Assembly: GCA_030613915.1 (NCBI GenBank)
Contig: JAUWKY010000045.1
Span: 1 to 9,982, forward strand
DNA: 9,982 bases
Direction of reading: 5' to 3'
Origin: Syntrophobacterales bacterium
GTDB taxonomy: Bacteria; Desulfobacterota; Syntrophobacteria; BM002
The notes below the pieces were generated by a model that was given only the letters and a program-made list of their open reading frames with translations, was not told the DNA's origin and made no database searches. Positions 1 to 6,938 of the stretch are shown here, piece by piece; the first letter of the stretch is position 1; each line of letters begins with the position of its first letter. Position numbers and translations under genes: made by a program.

Positions 1-1293
1 AAGAATGGCACGCTCTATACAATTCTCCAGCTCTCGCACATTTCCAGGCCAGTGGTATTGCATGAGCATATCAATGGCCGGGGTGGAAAAGCGCCTGATG
101 TCCTTTTTGTTTTCCTTGGCATAGTTTTCCAAAAAATGGTCAGCCAGTAAGAGAATATCGGTCTTGCGTTCCCGCATCGGCGGCAGGTAAATGGGAAAGA
201 CATTCAAGCGATAGTAGAGATCACCGCGGAAGGTTTCATCTTCAACGGCCTGCTCCAGGTTCTTGCTGGTGGCAGCTATTATGCGCACATCTGCCTTGAT
301 GGTCTGGGTGCCGCCAACACGTTCGAATTCCTTCTCTTGCAGGACCCGTAGCAGATTGACCTGCACGTCCAGGCCAATGGAGCCGATCTCGTCCAGGAAA
401 ATGGTTCCCTTATTTGCCAGCTCAAATTTTCCCCTTTTCTGTTTAATCGCGCCGGTAAAGGCCCCTATTTCATGACAAAAGAGCTCACTCTCCATCAGGG
501 TGGCAGGAAGGGCGGCGCAGTTGACCTTGACAAAAGCATGCTTAGCCCTTGGACTATTGAAATGAATGGCGTTAGCCACCAGTTCCTTGCCGGTACCACT
601 CTCACCCCGGATCAGGACAGTGGCATTACTGCGGCAGACTTGGGAAATCATCTGAAAGACCTCCCGCATCTTGTTGCTATTGCCAACGATATTGGTGATC
701 CGGTGTTTACTGGCCAACTGTTGCTGCAGCCGCAGGTTCTCCTCGTGTAGGGCCTCCCTTTCTAGTTGCAGTGTTTCCAAGTTTATGACCCACTGCGCCA
801 GCATGGTGGCAATGACCGTTAAGCGCCGTTTCCCTTTATTGAGATCGAAGGAAGGGTCAAAGGGGAGATCCACACTCAGGGCACCAACCACCTGCTGTCC
901 CTTCTTGATGGGCACGCAGATAAAGGAGATCTCGTCCTGAGTCTGGCGTCGAGAGGCAGTTCGGTTGAGAAATAAGGGCTCTTCGCTTATTTTGGGCACC
1001 ACAAAGGCTTTGCCCTGCTGAATAACTCTTCCAGTGATTCCTTCTCCGGGCTTATACTTACCGCGCTGCATGGCGCTTCGGGAGAGCCCGTGTGCCACCT
1101 GAATTTGTATCTCATCTCGCAAAGGATTGAGGATTGTTATAGTTCCTCGCCTCATGCCCAGCGATTTCGATAAAATCTCTAAAACCGAGTACAAGGACTT
1201 TTTCAGGTCTATGGTTCCGCTCAGGCTCTTGGCAATTTCGTAAAGGTAAGTAATTTCCTCTAATTTTTTCAATGTTCCGTTCCTTTCAGACAT
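1..1293 (-). CDS. Sigma-54-dependent activator, GAF + AAA+ (NifA-like), 3' end cut by window
   Basis: This is a bacterial enhancer-binding protein that would remodel sigma-54 RNA polymerase using ATP. The reading frame is open from the ATG at 1293 to base 1, giving 431 residues without a stop; the Fis-type HTH expected at the C-terminus lies outside the window. Residues about 15-175 form a GAF sensor domain, followed by a short coiled linker (175-195). The AAA+ domain shows Walker A GESGTGKE (230-237), the sigma-54 contact loop GAFTGA (277-282), Walker B GTIFLDE (296-302), arginine-finger region FRGDLYYRL (355-363) and sensor-II region GNVREL (417-422). There is no N-terminal receiver domain, so it is NifA/AnfA/FhlA-like rather than PilR-like. 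The residue before HE in the usual ELFGHE is Cys (C273). No Shine-Dalgarno precedes the ATG at 1293; an in-frame TTG at 1272 has AAAGGA about 9 bases upstream and may be the real start. The target genes cannot be told from the sequence. Confidence 0.93.
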   Translation of the reverse strand, partial: MSERNGTLKKLEEITYLYEIAKSLSGTIDLKKSLYSVLEILSKSLGMRRGTITILNPLRDEIQIQVAHGLSRSAMQRGKYKPGEGITGRVIQQGKAFVVPKISEEPLFLNRTASRRQTQDEISFICVPIKKGQQVVGALSVDLPFDPSFDLNKGKRRLTVIATMLAQWVINLETLQLEREALHEENLRLQQQLASKHRITNIVGNSNKMREVFQMISQVCRSNATVLIRGESGTGKELVANAIHFNSPRAKHAFVKVNCAALPATLMESELFCHEIGAFTGAIKQKRGKFELANKGTIFLDEIGSIGLDVQVNLLRVLQEKEFERVGGTQTIKADVRIIAATSKNLEQAVEDETFRGDLYYRLNVFPIYLPPMRERKTDILLLADHFLENYAKENKKDIRRFSTPAIDMLMQYHWPGNVRELENCIERAIL

Positions 1294-1359
1294 TTGTGTA
1301 GCGGGTAATCAGAGATAACACAAAAATGTAGTTTTGGAAAGAAGAAGGCATAGAGCATA

Positions 1360-1401
1360 GGGCAGCGGGCAGCAGGCAGCAGGCAGCAGGCAGAGGGCAG
1401 C
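1360..1401. repeat. 7-bp short tandem repeat (GGCAGC-type)
   Basis: Five near-perfect 7-base units run in succession: GGGCAGC, GGGCAGC, AGGCAGC, AGGCAGC, AGGCAG-, then AGGGCAGC after a small slip. It is non-coding and lies between the divergent sigma-54 activator and the TPR lipoprotein gene. Slippage-type copy-number change is plausible. Confidence 0.8.
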
Positions 1402-1467
1402 GAGAAGATGTTGGAGGTTTGAGGTTAGAGGTTTGAGGCAACAACTGAAAAAAAGAGAATGTCTTCT

Positions 1468-1503
1468 GCCTCCAACCTCAAGCGCAGCGCTCCTCCAACC
1501 TCC
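1468..1503 (+). repeat. Modular repeat copy A: constant flanks, 10-bp core
   Basis: The left flank GCCTCCAACCTCA (1468-1480) and right flank TCCTCCAACCTCC (1491-1503) enclose the core AGCGCAGCGC (1481-1490). The same flanks occur with different cores at 8352-8393 (inverted) and 8662-8718 (direct). Confidence 0.75.
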
Positions 1504-1577
1504 AACTCTCTGCGCCTTGAGCCCTTAACGCTATGCTTCTTTTACACCTGACACCTTTCCTTATGCCCTATACCTCA

Positions 1578-1606
1578 TTGACAAAATGTATCGCCGCAAT
1601 TAGACT
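1578..1606 (+). promoter_or_regulatory. Sigma-70 promoter for the TPR lipoprotein gene
   Basis: A perfect -35 TTGACA (1578-1583), a 17-base spacer and -10 TAGACT (1601-1606, four of six consensus bases) point to transcription starting near 1613, giving a 5' leader of about 20 bases. An AGGAGGG ribosome binding site follows at 1619-1625. Confidence 0.7.
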
Positions 1607-1633
1607 CACAAACAAATTAGGAGGGATGAGAAA

Positions 1634-2398
1634 TTGAGAGCACAGCTTAGATGGCGACTATTAGGCGTGACCTTGACCTTGGCATTTTTTCTTACGGGTT
1701 GCGCCGCCGATAAAGCCTTCAGGCAAAAGCAAGGCAGAGCCTCCCGTGATCTGGGCGAGAGGTACCTTGCCAGGAACCAGCCCAGTAAGGCCCTGGAGCA
1801 CCTTCTCAAAGCTCTCGAACTTATCCCCGATGACCCTTTCCTGCATTACGACTTGGCGCTGACCTACGACCATAAGGGGGCTCTTGATAAAGCGGAGTAT
1901 CATGTCAGGGAAGCAATTAAGTTGAAGCCGGACTATTCGAACGCTTACAATTATCTGGGCACCATTTATTATCGCCAGGGCAGAATGGAAGAGGCGATTC
2001 AGGCCTTTGAAAAGGCACTGAGCAATCTGCTCTACATGGCCCCTCAGGACGCCCAAAGAAATTTGGGTAGGGTTTATCTCGACCTTAAACAGTACCAGGA
2101 AGCTATCATCCATTTGAAAGAGGCCATCAGATTGGTTCCGGACTTTGTTCCCGCTCTCAATGATTTGGGAAAATCCTACGAAGGTTTGAAGATGTACGGT
2201 GAAGCACGAGGAGCGTATGAGAGGGCTCTCGAGTACAATCCAGAATATGCAGGCGCCTTGTTGAACATGGGCAAATTCCTATACCGCAGCGGTGAAAAGC
2301 AGAAGTCCAAAGGGTATTTCGAGAAGGTAATAAGGGCAGAGCCGGGCTCGGACAAAGCCCATGAGGCTCGAAGTTATTTGGGTGCGATGAGGTAGGGG
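1634..2398 (+). CDS. pilF: TPR lipoprotein, type IV pilus secretin pilotin (PilF/PilW/Tgl-like)
   Basis: Predicted outer-membrane lipoprotein of 253 residues. In the PilF/PilW/Tgl family such proteins promote PilQ secretin multimerisation and membrane insertion. The N-terminus has basic residues, a hydrophobic stretch and the lipobox LTGC with Cys23; the +2 residue is Ala, not Asp, which suits outer-membrane sorting. Six tetratricopeptide repeats fill the rest, at about residues 35-67, 68-101, 102-135, 137-170, 171-204 and 205-240, matching the six TPRs of PilF/PilW. The start is TTG at 1634, set by the strong AGGAGG (1619-1624) 9 bases upstream; the nearer ATG at 1626 reads only Met-Arg-Asn-stop. 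The gene has its own promoter and is convergent with pilQ, separated by a two-way terminator. Assignment as pilotin rests on domain architecture plus the pilMNOQ neighbourhood; another TPR lipoprotein role cannot be excluded. Confidence 0.82.
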
Positions 2399-2436
2399 GG
2401 CAGATTTTAGATTTTAGATTGCGGATTTTAAATCGG
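2399..2436. repeat. A/T-rich AGATTTTAGATT repeat
   Basis: Just after the TPR gene stop, CAGATTTTAGATTT (2401-2414) and further ATTTTAGATT and GGATTTTAAAT motifs appear. The same 14-base string recurs at 8493-8506. It is non-coding and probably belongs to the same dispersed intergenic repeat family. Confidence 0.55.
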
Positions 2437-2505
2437 GGCCCACTCACGTAGCCCCGCAAGAGCCTCTTCTCCCCTTGGTAACTATGTCACAATTCGCTGA
2501 ACGAA

Positions 2506-2632
2506 TCCGTCATTCCGGACGAGCACCGCTTCGCGGGGCGAGATCCGGAATCCAGTGGAAGTTCAATATAATAAAATTGTTTCTGGATCCCGGCTCGCGT
2601 CCGCCGTAGACGGACTTGGCCGGGATGACGAA
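2506..2632. repeat. REP-like element: two hairpins inside an outer inverted repeat
   Basis: Hairpin 1 pairs ATTCCGGA (2512-2519) with TCCGGAAT (2544-2551) and has an inner stem CCGC-TTC-GCGG (2526-2536). Hairpin 2 pairs ATCCCGGC (2587-2594) with GCCGGGAT (2619-2626) and has an inner stem GTCCG/CGGAC (2599-2603, 2611-2615). The outer ends also pair imperfectly (GTCATTCCGG 2509-2518 with CCGGGATGAC 2620-2629). Such paired palindromes resemble REP/BIME units mobilised by REP-associated transposases in other bacteria; no transposase is present in this window. Confidence 0.75.
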
Positions 2633-2645
2633 TGGCGACACAAAC

Positions 2646-2681
2646 AAAAAAACCCCGACGCTGGGCGTCGGGGTTTTTTTT
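2646..2681. terminator. Bidirectional rho-independent terminator between pilF and pilQ
   Basis: A perfect 8-bp G/C stem CCCCGACG (2653-2660) / CGTCGGGG (2666-2673) with loop CTGGG is flanked by a 7-base A run on the left and an 8-base T run on the right. It therefore works as a terminator on both strands. It sits between the convergent TPR lipoprotein gene and pilQ, 14 bases past the pilQ stop. Confidence 0.93.
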
Positions 2682-2694
2682 GCTTTTAGAATTA

Positions 2695-5484
2695 TCAGCG
2701 CCGGGTAAATTTTTGATCGTCTATTATGCTTGGGCTCAAGAAGATCAGGAGCTCGCTTTTCTCATCGTTGATCTGACGGTTTTTGAACAGCCAACCCAAA
2801 AGCGGTATCCGCCACAGAAATGGAACCCGAGCCTCAGACCACTCGGTGTCTTGAATAACAATGCCGCCGATGACGATGGTGTCACCGTCATTGACCAGCA
2901 GCTCGGTTTGGGCTTCCTGGGTGCGGATTGCGGGGACATCTTGCACGGTTCTACTGAAGTCAGCCTGGTCCCTCTTAGCGAGCACCTCCATTCGAACTTT
3001 GCCGTCCGGGGTTATGTGAGGTGTCACGGTCAAAGACAGGGTGGCCGGGGCGAAGGCGGTACTAATTGTGCCCTCTTCGGTCCTCTGGGGATAGGGGATC
3101 TGATCACCCTGCTGGATCATGGCTTGCACATGGTCCAAAGTGAAGATTCTCGGGCTGGAGATCACTCTACCCTCGCCGGCGCTTTCCAAGGCGACCAGTG
3201 GCATGTCCAGATCAAGGATATTATTGACGCCGATGGCACGGCTGAAAGCGAGGCCGAAAGTACCAACGGCCGCCGTTGGTGCAGCCACGGCAAGGTCAAA
3301 CGCTGGTGAACCGCCCAGCCTACCGGCAAGAGAGTTTGCAGTGTAACCGGCGTTCCAGCTGACGCCCAAGTTGCGGCTGAAGTTGACGGTGGCTGAGACA
3401 ATCCGGGACTCTACCATCACCTGTTTGGTGGCCTTGTCCAGTCTGGCAAGGATTTCTTTGGCGGTCTCTATCCGTCTGGGAAAGTCGCTGTAGATAATCA
3501 AATTGGTGCGGTTATCCACAGATACGGTGCCCTTATCACTCTTGACGTTATCGATTTGGGCACTAATATCTCCGACGTCAGCATAGTTGACCTGAAGGTA
3601 TTCGGTGGAAATCTCTCCCAGATCCCTGGCTGCCGCCAGGAGTTCCTTTTTGGCTTCGACCTCCTCTCTCTTGCGCTCCAACTCCGCTTTGATTTTCGCT
3701 GCTGTGGCAATGCGTATGACATTTCCTTCCATTACCTGGTCCAATTCATTGATCTTCAGAATCAACTCCAAAACTTGATCCCAGGGTACATTGTTCACTT
3801 TGAGCGTGACTTTACCTGAAACACCAGGCTCCACAACTAAGTTCTTGCCGGTGACGTCGGCTAAAAGTCGGAGCACATTTCGAATGTCGACCTCTTGCAG
3901 ATCGAGGGAAATCACTTGACCCGTATACACTTTCGGCATGTCAGGTGAGACCATTGGACCCGCCGCCTCTATCACCGGCACCTTCTCTGCGACGGCCATC
4001 TCTTCTTCAACTTCAACAACCGTGGCTGGAGCGAGGCCAGCCATGGGCTCGGGAGCAGGAGGTGGTGCAATTTCTTCCGGCGCTGGAGCCGGGATTTCCG
4101 GACCTCGCTCCTCGACCACCGCAGCGGGCTTACCCAGCTTGATGGGCTCAACCGGTGGCACCATAGAGCTATCGAAGTCCAAATAGACCGCATTCCCCTC
4201 AGTCGCTATGTGGTACGGGACCATTTCACGCATTTCGATGTAAAATTCCACCGTACCGGGAACTCCCTGCATTGGACGGGGGTAAATCACATTAACGGCA
4301 CTGGTAAATTGTCCCGTGTCAATATGCCGCTCCAGATGCTTAGGGAGTTTAGCATTCGTAAAGGCCATGGAAATGCTGTTTGCTCCGGTGATCTGGATCT
4401 CCGGCTCAAGAGGACGGTTAGCGGCGACGGTCAAACGAGATTTGCTAGATTTCAAAAGGTTGAAATCAACGGATAATATCCGGGCTGGCTCAGGCGGTGG
4501 TGCGGCTCGCTTGGGTGGTTCAGCCGGCTCGGCTGGTTCAGCAAACGTTGCCACCACGATTGGAGGGCTGGCAGGAAAGCCAGAGCCTGGTTCGAAGGTG
4601 ACAACGAGTCGGTCTCCCACCGATGTAATGTGGTAAGGGAGTCCCGCTGCTGGAATCAAATCAAAAACTACCCTCACTTTGTTTGGGTGGGTTCCCATCC
4701 TGATTCCCTTGACCAGGGGATCGGAAGGGGGAACCGTTGCTTTGCCTGCAGCCAACTCCACTCCCATGAGATCCAACACCACTCGGGCTGGATCAGTCAG
4801 CGTAAAAACATTGTATTTTGTAATACTCCCATCGCCTATAATGTATACCTTGAGCTCTTCACCATAAGTTATTGGTTGAATGGCTGTAATTTTCTCGGCC
4901 GGGCGTGACATCTTTCCAGATGACTCCGGGGTGGCTGCCGCTTCCATCTCTGGTGCGGTCTCGGTCTGGAAGAATACCGTCTCTGCCTCAGGAGTCGGCT
5001 CAGTTTCGACGACCACAGCCGTTCCCTCAAACTGCACCACGATCTGATTCGTTTCCTGCACTATTTCGTACGGAGTTTCTAGGTTCAGCCCGATTTCGAC
5101 ACGAGTCATGGGCTGGGGCTCCTGAGCGAGCATCATGGTTTCTATCTTACCGATGATTTCATTTTCGACGGCAAAGGGCGAAGATGAAATCTCACTCTCG
5201 GTATTGGGCAGATCCAAGACCAGCCGCAAGGGATCAATCGCCTTGAAGGCTGTGTATGTCATCGCATTCGTGCCAATCAGGTAGATGCCCAAGAAACCGT
5301 CCTGATCCACCACTTGAATATCTTGGAGTTGCTGTGTTTCTGTGGAAACACGGTCTCCAGCATCGGCCTGGGAGGTTGGTGGAGCAGAAGGCTGGCTGGC
5401 ACAGCCAAAAGCATAGAAAATCAAGGCCACGAGGCCTACTTGCAAGACCAATTTTCCTTTAAGGCAGTGTCGAATATGCCTCAT
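2695..5484 (-). CDS. pilQ: Type IV pilus secretin PilQ, three AMIN domains, apparent lipoprotein
   Basis: PilQ forms the outer-membrane channel through which the pilus fibre passes. At 929 residues it is long for the family. An N-terminal hydrophobic segment ends in AFGC (Cys28) followed by Ala-Ser, which looks like a lipobox although Phe at -2 is atypical. Three AMIN (peptidoglycan-binding) domains follow at about 53-160, 198-300 and 333-440, joined by Pro/Glu/Ala-rich linkers, the longest at 440-515. Next come the N0/STN domain (521-595), a charged helix (597-620), an N1/NolW-type domain (623-687) and the secretin barrel (690-925) with the typical end VPFLWRIPLLGWLF. A GGAGGGG Shine-Dalgarno lies just before the ATG. 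It is the last gene of the pilM-N-O-Q run, 125 bases after pilO, and ends at the two-way terminator. The usual pilP gene is absent upstream. The secretin identity is secure; lipidation is inferred. Confidence 0.96.
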   Translation of the reverse strand: MRHIRHCLKGKLVLQVGLVALIFYAFGCASQPSAPPTSQADAGDRVSTETQQLQDIQVVDQDGFLGIYLIGTNAMTYTAFKAIDPLRLVLDLPNTESEISSSPFAVENEIIGKIETMMLAQEPQPMTRVEIGLNLETPYEIVQETNQIVVQFEGTAVVVETEPTPEAETVFFQTETAPEMEAAATPESSGKMSRPAEKITAIQPITYGEELKVYIIGDGSITKYNVFTLTDPARVVLDLMGVELAAGKATVPPSDPLVKGIRMGTHPNKVRVVFDLIPAAGLPYHITSVGDRLVVTFEPGSGFPASPPIVVATFAEPAEPAEPPKRAAPPPEPARILSVDFNLLKSSKSRLTVAANRPLEPEIQITGANSISMAFTNAKLPKHLERHIDTGQFTSAVNVIYPRPMQGVPGTVEFYIEMREMVPYHIATEGNAVYLDFDSSMVPPVEPIKLGKPAAVVEERGPEIPAPAPEEIAPPPAPEPMAGLAPATVVEVEEEMAVAEKVPVIEAAGPMVSPDMPKVYTGQVISLDLQEVDIRNVLRLLADVTGKNLVVEPGVSGKVTLKVNNVPWDQVLELILKINELDQVMEGNVIRIATAAKIKAELERKREEVEAKKELLAAARDLGEISTEYLQVNYADVGDISAQIDNVKSDKGTVSVDNRTNLIIYSDFPRRIETAKEILARLDKATKQVMVESRIVSATVNFSRNLGVSWNAGYTANSLAGRLGGSPAFDLAVAAPTAAVGTFGLAFSRAIGVNNILDLDMPLVALESAGEGRVISSPRIFTLDHVQAMIQQGDQIPYPQRTEEGTISTAFAPATLSLTVTPHITPDGKVRMEVLAKRDQADFSRTVQDVPAIRTQEAQTELLVNDGDTIVIGGIVIQDTEWSEARVPFLWRIPLLGWLFKNRQINDEKSELLIFLSPSIIDDQKFTRR

Positions 5485-5609
5485 TCCACCCCTCCTTCCA
5501 CGGGAAGCCTCTCAAACGAGTTGTTTTCTGCCTTGATTTTCCCGTAACTCCAAGCCCAGATATAAAAAGGTCTGAGAATGAGTTTTTTCGTTCCAACCTG
5601 GCAGAACTA

Positions 5610-6278
5610 TTATTTTCTTGGCTTTCTCCTGCGCTTCTTGCCCTTCTTCGGCTCTTCTTTCGCTTCGATAAACTTATACGTTGTGGCGGTACAGCTTGTT
5701 TTGAGAATGACTGTATCACTTTTGGTTTTAGCGGCTTTCGCTTGCGTCATCTTAAGGTTGCCTATATTGACGATACGACTCAATCTACTCACTTTGTCAA
5801 AAAAAGTGGCCACGTTATGGTATGGTCCAGTGACTTCTATCTTGAGTGGGATCTCGGCGTAGAAATTCCGGTTCACCTCTTTCTGTGGCTGAAACAACAG
5901 AAATTCCAGACCGGACTGGGCGCCGAGATTGGAAATGCTGCTCAATAGAGTAGGGATTTCATGCTTATCTGGCAGAAGTTTGAGCGCCTGTTTAAATTTG
6001 AGCTCAGTATCCTTATATTTCTTTTTGAAGGCTCGCAAGTTCTTCTCAACATTCTTAAGCCGGGCTAGCTTGGTTTTGGCCGCGCCAAGATCTCCCCTCA
6101 GTTTGGTTATTTGCTCCGTTTGGGGCATGTAAAGGAACCAGACGAAACATCCCCAAAGAGCCCCCAAAATAGCCACTGCAATGAGAAGCTTGTGGGCTTT
6201 GCTCAGTTTGCTCAACTTACCCCAAGGAATAACTGGTAGTTTTACGCCACCTAAGCCTTTTTTAACATCCAAAGCCAT
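5610..6278 (-). CDS. pilO: Type IV pilus inner-membrane alignment protein PilO
   Basis: PilO is a bitopic inner-membrane protein that pairs with PilN to build the periplasmic alignment platform. The 222 residues show a short cytoplasmic N-terminus, one membrane segment (about 31-51), a charged coiled coil (52-100) and the PilO ferredoxin-like domain (about 104-205), which opens with the family-typical LLPDKHEIPTLLSSIS. The C-terminus ends in a strongly basic tail (KKGKKRRRKPRK). The ATG is preceded by AAGGA at short spacing. It lies 36 bases after pilN and 125 bases before pilQ in the same direction. In most pil operons pilP follows pilO; the sequence after this stop holds no such frame. Confidence 0.94.
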   Translation of the reverse strand: MALDVKKGLGGVKLPVIPWGKLSKLSKAHKLLIAVAILGALWGCFVWFLYMPQTEQITKLRGDLGAAKTKLARLKNVEKNLRAFKKKYKDTELKFKQALKLLPDKHEIPTLLSSISNLGAQSGLEFLLFQPQKEVNRNFYAEIPLKIEVTGPYHNVATFFDKVSRLSRIVNIGNLKMTQAKAAKTKSDTVILKTSCTATTYKFIEAKEEPKKGKKRRRKPRK

Positions 6279-6314
6279 GGGCTTCCTTCCCTAGTTTAGG
6301 CCGGGAAACTACAA

Positions 6315-6938
6315 TCAGGCGGCCCCTCCTGATGAGGACTTCGCCTTCTGTTTTCCTCCCTTTTTTGGAGGTGCTTCCTTTGCTGGAGCGGGGATGATAA
6401 CTTTAGCGCTCAAATTGAAATTTTTCAGTTTGTAGCCTTGGATTTTCACCTGACGTGACTGCTTAAGCACCACACCGTTGGCATCAATGTAAGGCGATTT
6501 CGCCAGAGCCTCCATGAACTGGGCGATGACTTCGTTGCCACGGGCTACACCCGTTAGAGTCAAGGTATTACCCTTCTGAGTTAGAGTTTTGATCCACAAT
6601 TGATCCGTGGGCACAATGATTGCCAGTTGATCCAGAACTCTCACTTGCAGATCACGATTTTTTCTGAGTTGCTCAATGACACCTAGCTTCTGTTCCAGAA
6701 TCTTATGCTTTTCTTGAAGCTCTTTGAGTTGTCTCTGCCTATCTTGGTACCGGCGAATTTCTTTATCCACAGTCTTTTTTTCCGCAGTGATCTGCTTGAT
6801 CGTGCGGGTATGGTCAATGTGAAAATAAACCATTACGGACACAGAAAAGAATATCAGGAGGAAAAAAACAGTTATCTCCTTGCGGATTTTTTCCTCTACC
6901 GGACGTCTGCCAATTGGCAATAAGTTTATTCTAATCAT
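6315..6938 (-). CDS. pilN: Type IV pilus inner-membrane alignment protein PilN
   Basis: PilN links cytoplasmic PilM to the periplasmic PilO platform. The 207-residue protein starts with the hallmark MIRINLLP, whose INLLP segment is known in the family to bind a groove of PilM. One membrane helix spans about residues 21-40, followed by a coiled coil (44-95) and a periplasmic ferredoxin-like domain (about 98-183). The Lys/Gly/Ser-rich C-terminal tail looks disordered. Its ATG overlaps the pilM TGA stop in an ATGA arrangement, which suggests translational coupling and one-to-one production with PilM. GGGAGA just upstream, inside the end of pilM, serves as ribosome binding site. Confidence 0.95.
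   Translation of the reverse strand: MIRINLLPIGRRPVEEKIRKEITVFFLLIFFSVSVMVYFHIDHTRTIKQITAEKKTVDKEIRRYQDRQRQLKELQEKHKILEQKLGVIEQLRKNRDLQVRVLDQLAIIVPTDQLWIKTLTQKGNTLTLTGVARGNEVIAQFMEALAKSPYIDANGVVLKQSRQVKIQGYKLKNFNLSAKVIIPAPAKEAPPKKGGKQKAKSSSGGAA

Larger units (their letters stand above)
1294..1577. repeat. Intergenic repeat block 1: purine arm / pyrimidine arm with 7-bp array
   Basis: No gene is visible here. The block reads as a long imperfect inverted repeat. A purine-rich left arm starts near 1348 with GGCATAGAGCATAGGGC. It continues through a 7-bp array at 1360-1401 (units GGGCAGC or AGGCAGC) and through GGAGGTTTGAGG motifs at 1411-1439. The pyrimidine-rich right arm (1467-1575) holds CCTCCAACCTC motifs and ends in TATGCCCTATACCTC, the complement of how the left arm starts. 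The right end abuts the -35 box of the TPR lipoprotein gene. It shares an exact 22-base inverted match with the block at 8320-8780 (1488-1509 against 8346-8367). Confidence 0.75.

Noticed and set aside
1360..1401. Possible CRISPR-like array
   Set aside because: The 7-base units are directly adjacent with no unique spacers, and no cas gene is near; it is a simple tandem repeat.
1626..1637. Three-codon ATG-AGA-AAT-TGA frame overlapping the TTG start of the TPR gene
   Set aside because: The Shine-Dalgarno is only a base or so from this ATG, too close for efficient use; the overlap is probably chance.
1661..2113. Minus-strand open frame of 150 codons inside the TPR gene
   Set aside because: It is a shadow of the TPR repeats, whose codon pattern leaves antisense frames open; no motifs or start signals.
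2632..3309. Plus-strand open frame of 225 codons opposite the secretin domain
   Set aside because: It lies fully antisense to the strongly conserved end of pilQ, begins in the terminator region and has no recognisable domain or ribosome binding site.
3938..4186. Plus-strand Gly/Ala/Ser-rich frames opposite the PilQ linker
   Set aside because: They are complements of the Pro/Glu/Ala-rich linker codons of pilQ; the low-complexity composition explains the open frames.
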